A DNA stretch of 64,000 bases. It comes from Druceiella hillmani (lineage: Eukaryota; Arthropoda; Insecta; Lepidoptera; Hepialidae). The stretch covers positions 34,854,501 through 34,918,500 of the forward strand of contig JAYKKI010000008.1 of the NCBI GenBank assembly GCA_039881145.1, given 5' to 3'. Shown here piece after piece: positions 12,000 through 23,345 of this stretch (the first letter of the stretch is position 1; each line of letters starts with the position of its first letter). The position numbers were made by a program, and so were the translations under genes. The notes under the pieces were generated by a model, which was given only the letters and a program-made list of their open reading frames with translations, made no database searches and was not told the origin of the DNA.

Positions 12000-13228
12000 A
12001 GAAGAATCTTAGAGTCCTTGAAAATAATTTTGCATCAGGTATATTTTAATAACGATCTAAAGTTATTCGTCTTCATTTTGTTGCGTCCATAAAATGGATA
12101 AACTCAAGGAACATTTGAAAGTGTCGAAGAGAATAATTATAGCCTTTATAAATTCGGTAAAATTAAAAGTGAGATTTTACGATTCCAGAAGATACCGTGG
12201 TGAACTATTCGCTATGTAGTCAAGAAATTTGTAACTCAAGGCATAATGTCCAACAAACGTCGTCCAGGTTGACCAAGAGCAACAACTCCCTATAAACATT
12301 TAAGCGTAGTTGTGAAGAGCAAATATAACAGGCGTTTAAGTTCACTTAAAATAACAGCAGAATTCAACATTTGTCGCAGTAAACCTGTCAGTGTTTCCAT
12401 AGTCAAAAGAACACAGGTCATAAGGGATGCATAGAAGTTTTAAAACCACTTCTTCAGGCTATAAACAGGAAATACAGACTTAATTGAGCCAGACAACACA
12501 AGAATAAGACACCTGATGACAAGAAAAACATTTTCTGGAGCGACAAATCAATTTTGAAGTTTTTGGGTTTAAGAGGAGAGCCTTTGTTCGTTGGCAGACT
12601 AATGAAAAAAGAAAAGAAGCAAGTATTGTGACCTCAGTTAAGCACAGTGAAGGGTCTGTAATAGTTTGGGGCTACTTTTGAGGTTCTAGCGCAGCCGATT
12701 TCGTAAGGATATACGGAATCTAAAAAAATCATAGTCACAAAAACATTTTAAAAATAATATTTTACCTTCTGGCACCCGCTTAATTGGTCCATAATTTATA
12801 TTTCAACACGACAAAGATCTCAAATAGAAATCAAAGCTATGCATGAGCTTTCCAAAAGAAAAGGAACATTCAAAAATTTTGAAAGTTATAACATGGCCCC
12901 TATAGTCACCTGACTTGAACCCGATGGAATTATTATGCTTGACAGGTAGATACGGATAACTTGCCTAACATCTCAGGAAAACTTATGGAGAGTACTGCAA
13001 GACAATAACCACGACACACTGAAGAAATTATTCGATCGATTGCCTAAGATTTGTGATGCCGCCAGAAGAAATAAGAGAGTGGTGACTCCAAAAATTTGAA
13101 AATATTTGTTAATTGTGTCTAATTATTGCAAATAAATAATTTAATTTACTATGACGTAGTTTCATTTTTTAGTCTTTGTAAAATCCATTTTTCATTCAAG
13201 GCCAAATATTTTTGAGTAGCGGTGTATA
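12000..13228 (+). mobile_element. Defective Tc1/mariner-like DNA transposon
   Basis: The element holds a decayed Tc1-type transposase and a plausible right terminus, GCCAAATATTTTTGAGTAGC, followed by GGTGTA at about 13,201-13,226. That sequence resembles Tc1-family terminal repeats. I could not find a matching inverted repeat on the left, so the left end is approximate and perhaps lost. No equivalent insertion is seen in copy B, so it probably inserted after the large duplication. Confidence 0.85.
12094..13100 (+). pseudogene. Tc1-like transposase pseudogene
   Basis: The encoded enzyme cut and rejoined transposon ends using a DDE catalytic triad. A start-like ATG sits at 12094. The frame then carries an N-terminal helix-turn-helix region, an RRPG(stop)PRAT segment typical of the linker, a first catalytic Asp in FWSDKS at about 12,533, a degraded second Asp in QHDKD at about 12,803, and the third acidic site in SPDLNPMELL at about 12,906. 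Several in-frame stops and frameshifts break it. The length matches the usual size of about 340 codons. It is non-functional. Confidence 0.88.
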
Positions 13229-13529
13229 TGTGGAAAGATAATTTTAGTTGGACATTAACCAGCAGCATTCAGAGTAATTGATTTCTTAATCGTATTGTTT
13301 TCTTCGTGTATTTATAATTAAATTTTCCATTTATGTTTTTAAAAGATGTAATATTTTTTTATGGCAAAAAGTTGTAAAATGATAGTACAAAACACAATAT
13401 TGAATATACACTTTCATCAAAACCTCTACATGAATGTATTAACTTACATATTTGTTCACGTACTTTGGAAATACAGAAACAAATACATTTTTATATTTAA
13501 TGATAAAGTGAAATATAAAAACTTAAGAC

Positions 13530-13742
13530 AGTGTTCTCCGTCGTTTGTTGGGTTGACCACATGATCGCACACCGCGAGGACTCGGGTTCGATTCCCGGCC
13601 GCTCATCGAAGCGGGACTGGAAGAAGTCCAACCTTTCGAGGCTCTGGCAACCATTTTTCCATATGAGATATTCTTCATCTTACGTGGAGACGACAATAAC
13701 AACTGGTTTATCACTGTCCTATATTTGGAGAAGTTGTAATTA
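13530..13742 (+). mobile_element. tRNA-derived SINE-like element
   Basis: A perfect RNA polymerase III B-box, GGTTCGATTCC, lies at 13585-13595 inside a tRNA-like T-arm (ACTCGGGTTCGATTCCCGG). A weaker A-box-like segment near 13,545-13,560 precedes it at tRNA-like spacing. About 140 bp of non-tRNA sequence follows. The local G+C content is clearly higher than the flanks. The tRNA fold is incomplete (no clean acceptor or anticodon stems seen), so a SINE head is more likely than a working tRNA. Confidence 0.6.
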
Positions 13743-15227
13743 GACAGTTAAAATGATCTGCCGTCATACATATCGTCATGTTTCCTCTATGTTTGTCTAG
13801 ATTTTTCCATTATTATGGTAATTATAATTATGCTTGCTAAGAGACACAATCCTCAAATATTTCTCTTTTGAAATCTTTTTAGCGTTTAATAAAGTAAGCA
13901 GGTGTGACGGAATATTTAAATTTAAATCTTGCTTATTAAAAGTAACTAAACACTAATATTTTTAAGAAAAAGCATCGACTTCGATCTGAACTACGGTCTT
14001 TTTGGAGAAATCTTGCCTTGACAACTATAAACTTTGTAGGTATTATTATATAAATTGAAATAGATTTTAGGTTCTTGCATAGAAATACGTCAGAATAATT
14101 CCATCTATTTTGTTTGTCTTTTTTATTACATTTTATATTCTAAGATATGGGGAGCCGACGTGTACTACATTTTTTGTTATCAATAGAAATACATAAAAAC
14201 TTAAGTGCGCTTCATGCGTTTTGTTGTAAGTAATGATTTTATAATAAACTATCAAATTACAATAACTTATAAAACACTTTTTTGGTTTATGAACGATTGG
14301 TAAAAGGGCTTTTTTTATTTTTAATAATCATGCTATATTGTCTGAAGACAAAAGTGTAAATTTGCACTTTTTAATTTTGATAAATAAACACACAGCTTTC
14401 CTATTCGCATATCTCGGAACTATGACAAATGATCAAAAAGGTTGCAAGGAATAAATCACATGACGCACTTAGATGATCACAGCGACAGTGACCAAGCGAT
14501 AGAACATGACAGGATAGTCTTCGTCAAGAAGTGACTGATGCGAACGCTTTTCTTTCTCCATCTTTTTTTGTGGATCCGAGTCTTGGATATTAGGCGATAG
14601 CAAGATCGATGCTTTGCAGATAGAGTGACGGAGGAGAATTTTGCGCATACCGTGCACACATGGACTGCTAAAGTAAACAACAAATCGACAGTCCAACCAA
14701 CGAGTTGTCTATTAATTTGGCTGTTTAACTCGTAAAAAGGCAAATAACCTGGGTGGACTGAATAGAAAATATAGAAAAAAACTCATGGTCGATATCCTAG
14801 CTGCTGGTTTGATCAAATAAAAACCAACAGCCGACTCTCAGTCACTGCCATCTCGAAAAAGATCAAGACAGGATTATGTGAATGTAAGCTTCCCTATTAA
14901 GGAACTCCAAGATAGGCATCACCTTCAACGATGAACAAGACGCGCCGAGGAAGACGGAATAAAAACTTATCAGCAAAACGTAGGTATATTTACGATATGA
15001 TACCTCGGTACATGTAACATGTAATTTCATTAGATATAAACATATTACATACAAACCTAGTAAGTATTTACTATACTATCATTTATTCCATGTGAAGTAA
15101 TAACCCTTAATTATTTTAAGTCAAAATTATTTAATCGTTAAAATTCACCAGGTAAAAAAGTTACTTGAATCAAATTTAAGATGTTTTGATTGATAGTTCT
15201 TTACTAACAAAATTAAAATATTTCTGA
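13743..15227. other. Non-coding DNA with a richer-G+C stretch of unknown origin
   Basis: From about 14,465 to 15,005 the base composition is less A+T-rich than the surroundings, and overlapping minus-strand frames (75 and 88 codons) occur without any motif I recognise. It may be an unrecognised transposon relic. Near 14,350-14,400 a 22-base segment, ATTTTAATTTTGATAAATAAACA-like, also occurs at about 44,167-44,190. That is a possible but weak extra duplication anchor. Confidence 0.4.
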
Positions 15228-15595
15228 TAATAATGTTGAAAATATACTGCATTAGTTCCCTTAAATAATAGTTCAAGACGACAATGCGTTTGCGTAATTA
15301 GTTCATAGATCGACACCTATATTAAGACTGCTCTTGCCACTTCTCATATAGCTTTTTTACACTTTTTTCCCTGCGTAACCGATAGGTAAGAGGTCGAGAA
15401 ACATCATTTCTTTGGATATATGTATGTTCAATTCGTTGTTAACTACAAGAGTAATCATGCACGACAATTTAATTACGGTGTAAAGTGTATTTGGAGAAAT
15501 GATTGTAAATAATAAACATATTGAGGTTGGTGAAATTTTCATTAGCAACAGTATTTATAAATAAACTTTGAATAACGTGACTAATACTAAGAAGA
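15228..15595. repeat. Paired non-coding block 5, copy A
   Basis: It aligns with 47,428-47,865. Shared runs include TTGAAAATAT(A/G)CTGCAT, GTTGTTAACTACA, GAGTAAT followed by GCACGA(C/T)AATTTAATTAC, GGA(G/A)AATGAT(T/G), a TAAATAA(T/C)AAA run and AATAAA(C/T)TTTGA. It carries TAATTA homeodomain-type cores. The minus-strand frame at 15357-15548 (63 codons) is not kept open in copy B, so it is non-coding. Confidence 0.85.
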
Positions 15596-15954
15596 ATTTT
15601 AGGAAGGAAATAAATATTGTAGTAGTGGCATCCGCCAACATTAATCAACCTTTAAATTGGAATGAAAATATGTAAAAACCATTTATTTAAATCATTATTA
15701 TTATTGGCTTACCCTATTCGAAAAATCTAGTTCTTTGATTATTATTTTTTATTCTTTTCATCTAAATCATCTTCTGTAAATGTATTTTCCAAAATTTCTT
15801 TCCAATATGGATGACTTATGCTTATTTAGTAAATATATTTGTAGAGAAAAACCGTATATGGCTTTAAAAGAAATCTGTAAAATCTTGATACTGTATTTAA
15901 TTTTCAAATTCCTTTTTCCGTGTGATCTGTTTTACTAATTTGAATAAATGTCTT

Positions 15955-16770
15955 TATTCAGTCATCGTTTCTGTTTACATTTATTAGTATTATTATGTGT
16001 TTATAGATATTTGTATCGTAAATGCCATAAGATAATTTGGTGACTAATTATTGAAATTGGAGAAAATGATCATTTAGATTTTAGTTTCTCTGTATAAAAT
16101 AATTTAGGTACCAATTTATTTCCCATAGATATACTATGTAACTTAACAGCTATACTATATTCATGTTAAAAAGAATAAATTCAAAGCCAAGTCAAGTATT
16201 TTTTTTTAAGTTAATATTGATACTTATATACTTATATGCAATAAATGAAAAAAAGACACATCTTTTTAGATCAACGTTTGGTTGTAAAATTGTTATTGAT
16301 TACTTATTAAATAAATTTAAAATATTCTTTTCAGTACACAAAAATATTTTTTGAATAAAAACCTTTCTTTCCATCGTCTGTCAATAAGTTGCGACACAAT
16401 ATTTTTAGTCTCATTCCACAGAAGCTCCAATATATCAGCAATATTATTCTTAGCTTCTGTTTCTTCTAAATATCTTCTGCAAAGATGGAAATAATGCTCG
16501 GGATTTATTTTTTCTCAATCTGGCCATTGCCGATTGGCCTGAAAACAAGAGATAAAACTTATTGCATTGAGACCTTTTTGTTGCATTGCCTTCAGTTAAT
16601 GAGTATAAAACTGTCCAGTACCATGACAGAGTCAGTGCTGCCATGTCTTAAAAACCATCCATTACCATAACAGAGTCAAATCTATATAGCGTTTAACATT
16701 TGTAAAAAGTTGCATTCGCAAATAAAATACTTCAAAGTTCGATTTATTGCTTCCATGAATGTTTAGGTGC
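15955..16770. repeat. Paired non-coding block 6, copy A
   Basis: Three sub-blocks align with 48,105-48,740. At 16,041-16,115, CTAATTATTGAAATTG pairs with CTAAATTATTGAAATTG. At 16,330-16,515, CACAAAAATAT leads to TCTAAATATCTTCTGCAAA against TCTAAATATCCTCTGCAAA. At 16,720-16,768, AAATACTTCAAAGTTCGATT pairs with AAATACTTGAAAATTGAATT. A 16-bp direct repeat (TACCATGACAGAGTCA-like) with 44-bp period at 16,619-16,678 is private to copy A. Confidence 0.75.
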
Positions 16771-17224
16771 AACTTTATTATCCTTCGACAATGTTGTTAT
16801 TTGACAATATACAAAATATTGACTCTTGTAACTTCTCACATACAATGTTACGATCGATAGAAATAATTTACATAAACTGCATGCTACATATATCTCAATT
16901 TTTTATCAATTGGTTGTTTTACGTAAAATCAATTGATATGTTATTGGTACTTTTTACAATCTACAACACCTCGTCCACGAAATCGTCATTGACTAAAAAC
17001 ATAGGCATCGTTTTATAGTTTGGTATAACTAACCTCTTCTCTTTATAAAGGCCCGATTATCTAAAGCTGAAAGTAGGCGAGTATATGTGTATATGCCTTC
17101 CTTTTTACTTCCGATTTAAGTTTGCTGGATTTAAGGGTTGAATGGTTCTGATTGCAGGCAAAGGATCCGGTCAGAATCTTGTTTTTAGAGCCACATCGTC
17201 TGTCCATCTGTTTTTATATGTCAT
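16771..17224. other. Non-coding DNA between paired blocks
   Basis: The plus-strand frame at 16767-17018 (83 codons) has no recognisable domain and no counterpart in copy B. I see nothing else to support a gene. Confidence 0.5.
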
Positions 17225-17905
17225 AAGCCTTTTTCTTTTATTTATCTGTCGCAAGCGTCTCAATGAAATAAGATAGAGATTTGAAATCTACATTCGAAAT
17301 GTAGCCTACTCATCTAAAATTATAACTGTTGTTAAAATGACTCAGAATTATATTTTAAAGGGGCTCTTAAATATTTAAAATACAGTTAAAATGCTACGTA
17401 GTTATTTGGGGTACAAACACTGTTGAAAAGGAATCTTTCAATAAAAGATAAATTTTCTTTCTTTACTGAAAAACACAATTTTATTAACAACAAAAATTGC
17501 AATCTTTAGTCTGACTGCGTTAATTTTATTTGTTTCTATTAATCCTTATATTCCGTCAAAAAACGTACAGTAAAGAGAGTTACAGAAAAAATATTTATGA
17601 ATAATAAAACTAAAGTATTTTTTATGCAAGTACAAGATATAAAAATATTGGTTATTCAGATTTATTTCAGAAATAGTAAGAACTTTTGAATCTTTTCCGA
17701 AGTATGTACATAAATCGAATATTAACCAAAGTATGTAGATAATTCTCGTTAAATTAATTACGTTATACGCAATTATTATCTTGTGTTTATTTTTATGACT
17801 ATGCTATTATTTTATTTCTTATCTTATTTAAATCTTACTTATAAGAAAATAAGAGTTTTAGGTATATTTTGGCTGCACGTAAACCTATATAAACGATGTC
17901 TGTGA
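17225..17905. repeat. Paired non-coding block 7, copy A
   Basis: Short matches in order with 49,335-49,930: ATTCGAAATGTAGCCTAC against ATTTCGAAATATAGTCTTC; AACAAAAATTGCAATCTTT against AGCAAAAATTGCACTTTTT; AGAAATAGTA(A/T)G(A/C)AC; and GAGTTTTAGGTATATTTTGG against GAGTTGTAGTTGGTTTTGG. Spacing differs by only about 100 bases between copies. There is no conserved frame. Confidence 0.7.
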
Positions 17906-18779
17906 ATAGTAATTGCAGCTTCATTTTTAGTCAAACGGAATAAAAAAAATTGTTTATCGTTGATAAAATGGAAGCAAGATATGTGGAGCTATTCTTAAAA
18001 GAAATAGTTCCATAAGGCCCATGTCTCTACTTCGTTACATTTGTTTCCGATAATTGTTGATAATGAACATAACAAGCATGCTGATATTAGTGAGTAGTAA
18101 AACATTTAAAATGAATACCTATTTAACTCGTGGTTGCTTGCCAATGCTCAAATGTATAAAAAAAGTAATAAACGCGACCATAAACATAAACGCGGGAAAT
18201 GCTTTGAGGTGACGTCACATGAACACACGAATGATAACGATGAGATGTATTTTTTTAAATTTTTTCTTTTTTAAAGGCATATAATACTAAGACCTTAGGG
18301 TTAAGCCAGGCATTTATAACATCTTAATTTTTAATTGTCTACTACATTGTAACTTCCTCGTAGCAAATCCATATAGTTCCCAACGACCATTGGGTTACCT
18401 TGTGGAGATTGTCTCAAAAAACATCTTAAACCTCACGTGAATAACCAACGTTTATTCTACTACTATTTGATGCATAGTACGATAATGACCTTAATTTAGG
18501 TGTTTGTTTATATAATCTTAAAAGTCAGCAGCTGCAGCCTTTATTTTTTCTTTCACATCCTTCAAAATTATTTTTGTCGATAAGCGATTTTTGTCGATAA
18601 ACCTTTTTTAATTAGTGCTATTATTTGATTTTGTTTTCTTATATTTTTTGCCAGAAAACAATATTTATCCCAATATAGGATGCATTTTTACAAAGTCACA
18701 TAGGCTGCGATCTTGCAATTTAACTTATATATGCCCGATATAGCCGTACTGGAATATATAAATTAAAATTTCTGCTTAT
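17906..18779. other. Non-coding DNA with a CRE-like palindrome
   Basis: No gene is seen. The 8-bp palindrome TGACGTCA at 18,210-18,217, within GAGGTGACGTCACATG, matches the consensus for CREB/ATF-type bZIP factors. An isolated match can arise by chance. TTTTTGTCGATAAGCGA recurs imperfectly at about 18,570-18,603. Confidence 0.4.
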
Positions 18780-18965
18780 GGTTCAAGTCAGCCGCTAGGC
18801 ACGGCCATCGATACACGACAATAATAGACTAAATGAACCAGGCACGTTACGCGCTGATCTACGCCGTTGTCGATCTCACCGGATGACGATCACCAAATTC
18901 AACTACCGGAATAAACATCGATCTTCGTTGGCAACAGGAATAGTCCATATGGGCTCTTACATGAA
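18780..18965. other. G+C-rich island, possible paired block 8, copy A
   Basis: About half of the bases here are G or C, far above the flanks, and there is no open frame. ACCAGGCACGTTACGCGCTG at about 18,837 resembles ACCAAGCACGTTCACTGCTC at about 51,116. That position is where the colinear offset (about 32.3 kb) predicts a partner. The remaining similarity is weak, so the pairing is tentative. Confidence 0.45.
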
Positions 18966-19181
18966 TTTTCGATCTTCGATTCTTATTATTAAGATTGTAC
19001 TAAGATATAATCGTCATTTTGAATTAGGGAAGTATTTGATTATCTAGTTAGTTATCTAAATATCGAAAGAAGAATAATTATCAAAATATTATTCTGTGTT
19101 TCAAAAACTTGTTATACGTGATTATAATTACTAGAATTATATATTTACACCAAATGAAAAAAGAACAGATTAAGATATGTG

Positions 19182-19185
<4 letters not shown>

Positions 19186-19224
<39 letters not shown>
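19186..19224. repeat. (AT)n microsatellite
   Basis: A pure TA dinucleotide run immediately upstream of the LINE copy. Confidence 0.95.
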
Positions 19225-19227
<3 letters not shown>

Positions 19228-19235
19228 TATATAGC

Positions 19236-21235
19236 AGTAGCAATATACAATGTCGAAACGTTAGAAAAAAAGTGGAATTGAAGGATTGCTTTAGGAATTA
19301 TATAAAATTAAGTGGGATATAGTCAAGTTAACTGAGATAAGGTGATAGCGCGAAAAATGTCTGAAGGTTTATAGTGGACATAAAATATATTTTAAGGAGT
19401 ATTTACGGACAGACCTGAACACGGTGTAACTAAAATAATCTATAGACCTCTAAGTGATTGCATTAAAGTCGTAAATTCAATATCTAATAGAATTCTGTAT
19501 ATAACACAGCATATTTCGATAACACAGAATATTACCTTAAAAATCATTCAGCCATATATCGAAGTATATATATCAGCCATATATAGAATATATTCTATAG
19601 TGAAGTAGAACAACTTAATATGAAGGTATGAACTCAAGCTTGATAGAGTACAAGGCCACATGTATAATTATCATAGGGGACTCAATGTCAAAATTGATGT
19701 AAATATTGACAACTCTGAAACCATAATGGAAAAATGTGTATACAGCAGTATAAAATAAGTTAAGGAAGACATTGAGGCGTACAGCAAAAAAGTGGTATTA
19801 AATATTATCAATAAATAAAAGGGGTTCTCAGGAAAGTTCTGAAACCCGACATTTAGTTACCAAACTTTTTGGTGAGGAAAGTAATTTAGTCATGGAAAAA
19901 AACAAACTCCTAAAAGTTATGGAATAATACTATCGCAAATTATACTGGTATGGAAATCCCTGCTAAGAAGTGCACGGACTATAACAAATGTTAAATCTGA
20001 AGATGTGTCTGAAATAAAAATAGTTTTTAATAACATATCTGATGGAAAAGCCCTTGAAAAAACGACGTGATATTAAAAATGCTTGAAGAAAGAGAAATAC
20101 CGGTCATGTGATTTCTTAAAGAAATCTTCAGTATGTATCTAGAGGAAAGCCGAATGGCAAAAAGTGGAAGAGTGTCAAAGTCATCATCCTGTTCGTGAAA
20201 GGAAACGAGTTAAATTTTGACAATTATCGTTCTACTAGTTTATTGTCAAACTTCTGCAATCTATTAAATAAAGTAATCACGACCGTGTGATGAAAAAACT
20301 GTATTTTTATCAACAACTTGTTTACTTATTTAGGCTTTAGAAGTAAAGTAAGCCCCACTGACCAACTGCTGGCTACGCAAAAAGGCTGCATAGTATCAAA
20401 TGCCTTATAGTTTGCATTTATTGATTGTGAAAAAAATCTTTGATATTATTGAGTTTTCGGCAGTGATTCAGACTTTACCGTATCAGAATAAACCCCTGCT
20501 TCATTTATCTGATGGAGAACTTATTGAAAGTGAACCTTCCACCAGAAATATAATCAATGAGAGTGGAGAGGAGAGTAAGACAGGGAGATAATTTCTCTTC
20601 TAAACTCTTCACATTGGTGTGCTGAATTGTATACATCTGTATATTGAAGGATTGGGAAATTCGTGGTTGATAAAGTAGCAAGAAATAGACCGATCTAAAA
20701 TTTCCCGATGACATTGTCTTTCAGACAGTGTCAGAGATAGAATTACGATACAAGAGGTTAGTGATGTTTCTGGAAGGACTGGATTGTAAATTAACTTTGA
20801 ACAAGAGTAAGATTTTAACAATTGTTCAAATTGTGCTGTGATCATCATGATAAATCAAAGTCATAGAAGGAGTACAAAAATACGTATATCCTGCTAAAGA
20901 GATCGTTATGGAGAAAGGAAACCAAATCAACAAATTAGACCAGTGTGGACAGTTAAATTGAATTCCCCTGCAAGATTAAGATAAACACTGAACAAAAATC
21001 TCGCTTAGTTATCTAGTGTATCCTACCAATACTTATATATGAAGCTGAAACCTGGGCTTTTACAAAACAAGTCTTCACTAAACTCAGAGCGACTCAGAGA
21101 ACAATTGAAAGGAAACTGTCAGGGATCACACTAAAAGAAGAGATTAGAAAGGAAACTGTCAGGGATCACACTAAAAGACTAAAAGAGGATCAAGTGGCGC
21201 AGAGATCAGAGTTGTAGATGTCACCAAAAATGTTG
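19236..21235 (+). mobile_element. Decayed RTE-like non-LTR retrotransposon (endonuclease + RT)
   Basis: About 2 kb holds most of a LINE open reading frame in broken pieces. The order is: an AP-endonuclease start (AIYNVETL-like at about 19,240); an endonuclease region ending in a GDSMSKLM segment at about 19,680, in the place of the usual GDFNAK motif; an RT region with NELNFDNYRSTSLLSNFCNL (about 20,195); a GFRSKVSPTDQLL-like motif (about 20,335); a CIDYEKAFD-like region; a VRQGD-like segment (about 20,575); and a C-terminal tail with AETWAFTK-like and LRATQR-like segments (about 21,040-21,110). Stops and frameshifts are frequent and the catalytic YADD is not intact. A 40-bp period direct duplication (GAAAGGAAACTGTCAGGGAT) lies at 21,107-21,178. 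RTE versus related clades cannot be settled by eye. It is absent from copy B. Confidence 0.85.
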
Positions 21236-21279
21236 TGAAGTGTACATGTTACGAAAATTTAAATAAAGCTTAGTATGTA

Positions 21280-21297
21280 AATATATATATATATACA

Positions 21298-21366
<69 letters not shown>

Positions 21367-21367
21367 T
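21280..21367. repeat. (AT)n microsatellite with (GT)n tail
   Basis: A TA run interrupted by ACATGTACA and followed by a short GT run. It abuts the 3' end of the preceding LINE, where RTE-like elements often end in simple repeats. The open frame across it is a repeat artefact. Confidence 0.9.
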
Positions 21368-22427
21368 TCTGTGTATGTGAGAAACAAAATAAATATGTTG
21401 GTATGATTAAAACTTTAGAATACAATTTTTTACTTAAAAACATTTTCATCATTCTGTGAATGATTTTGTGTGAAAGCAATACTTTTATCATAGAACTTGC
21501 TGTTTTCTTAATTTAATTCGTTATTCCTTTTTATTTTTACAAGCTATATTGCCGGGATTTAATTTTGTACTTTTAAACATACCTAATAAAATCAATAAAA
21601 ATGTCAATACGAGATTTTCTTAGATACTAATGTATATTAAACAATTAAATATTTTTGGGCATTTTATTTTAAATCGATAGTATCTTCTAGATTTCTCAAA
21701 GCTGCTTTGATTATCAAATCACAAAGCTGGTTAATAAAATATTAACAAAATTTATCATAATTTTGTCAATATTTTATTTTTCGTTTTTTCACTATTTTTT
21801 AATTAAATATAGGAATTGAGAAATATTAGATTTGGTTTACAGCTTCCCACGAAGTGGCATTTTTTTCAACTCTGTTACATGTCTATGCAGAAAAAGAATT
21901 TTGAATTCACATTTAGATGTGTGAGCTTGCCTTTAGTGGACTACCCACTTGAAATATATGTTTTAGTTATTTTAAATATTATTTAAAGTTTTGAACTAAG
22001 AAACTACATATTTTATATAAATTTCAAATCCTTATCTTATTTCGTTTAGGAGTTGAAAGACTTTGTCTTAATAAAAGTGTACTATCCATCGATTATGAAG
22101 TTCTAAAAACGAGACAGACTAAAGAAACGATTTACAATTTTTATTAAATAATATAAATGTCTACACGACAGACACGAAACTAAAAGTGGGTGTCAGCAAT
22201 TTTTTAAAAATCTCGACATTATTCCAAATGAAGCAACTTTTATGACTTTGTAGTGAAATAAAGTAGCCTTCATGACTGCTTGTCCGTTCCCGGTTAGCCT
22301 TATATTTTACATAGTTTCGGGCACGAAATTTTAAATATGTGCTCTTTATAAAGATGTCAAACATACCAACTATTTAAATCTTGAATTTTTCTTAATTTTA
22401 ATATAGTTCCTCATTTATTAAGTGAAT
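21368..22427. other. A+T-rich non-coding DNA
   Basis: No gene or transposon is recognised and no clear partner is seen in copy B. Short minus-strand frames are unremarkable. Confidence 0.55.
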
Positions 22428-23345
22428 TTATTTTTCATGCTTTCCAGCATAAAAAGTGCATCTATTAATTATATAAAAGGAAGTTAATTTTTCATAGTTC
22501 AACCATATTTGTAAAATATTAAACTTCAAAATGATTTGTAATACTTGCAATACTTTTTTAATAATTCGTAGGAAAAAGTCTGTGAAACTGTGGGTACTAA
22601 CATTGTATTAAAATTTTTATTTAAATTGTTTCGATTAATTCTTTTCAACAATTTTAAAAATAATGGAACCCTAATTGATAAGTTTTCTGAAGGGCATTTT
22701 AACGTTTTTCGTAATTTTGCTGAATAAATTTCACAGGTATTATATATGTGTCAAAAGTTTTTTAATGTGATGATTTAAATTGGCGCTTTCTTGGTGGTAA
22801 CAACATAATGGAAAGAAAATTACGATTCCCATTTATCTTCAATAAAAAAAATATAATTTTTCCACCTGGGTAATATAGCTGATAATGAATAAGTTTATAA
22901 TTCATTATCAGCTATATTTATGCCTATATGTTCCATTAATAAATGATATATATTGCAATATAACATTTTTAAACCAAGTCATGACTTGTATTGGAAATGT
23001 TATACCAGAAATATGTTGAGTCTAAATGTCTTAGTCACAATATAAAGTTAAGATTACAAACCAATTTAACGTTCAGTCCGGTAATTATAAGGTGACATTG
23101 AGAATTGTAATTAAATATACCGTAATGCAATTAAGCTTCGCGCCCAGCATCACAACTGCTGCAATTTATTGCGATAATTGCTTGGCCATAAATACCACCG
23201 AGAACAAATGACGTTATAATAAAATTGTAATTCCCGTATAATTCGGCGGTGGTAGTAGGGTACTGATGCAATAATGTGTACTACGATGACTGGCCCTTTA
23301 CCGGAAAATTATTGGATGCATGCACGTGGTTATGCGTAGATATTG
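22428..23345. repeat. Paired non-coding block 9, copy A (best conserved)
   Basis: It aligns with 55,005-55,852. Shared segments: a TTTTC..GCATAAAAAGT run, GAAAATTACG followed by CCATTTATCTTC/CCGTTTATCTTC, then a dense 240-bp core at 23,083-23,320. The core includes GACATTGAGAA, TGCAATTAAGCTTC, ATAATTGCTTG(G/A)CCATAAA, ACAAATGA(C/G)GTT, TAATAAAAT(T/G)GTAATT and CTTTACCGGAAAATT. The core agrees at roughly three-quarters of positions by eye. It has no conserved reading frame. Homeodomain-type (CAATTA, TAATTA) and caudal-like (CCATAAA) cores suggest regulatory DNA, which is inference. Confidence 0.9.
22872..22918. repeat. Perfect 19-bp hairpin
   Basis: The arm at 22872-22890 (AATATAGCTGATAATGAAT) is perfectly complementary to 22900-22918, with a 9-base loop. 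It lies inside paired block 9 of copy A, but copy B has no equivalent palindrome. It therefore arose after the duplication. Confidence 0.9.

Noticed and set aside
13560..13610. Functional tRNA gene at the B-box
   Set aside because: No clean acceptor, D or anticodon stem could be built. SINE head preferred.
14465..15005. piggyBac-like transposase relic
   Set aside because: Both strands were read for the family's conserved C-terminal motifs and none appeared in order.
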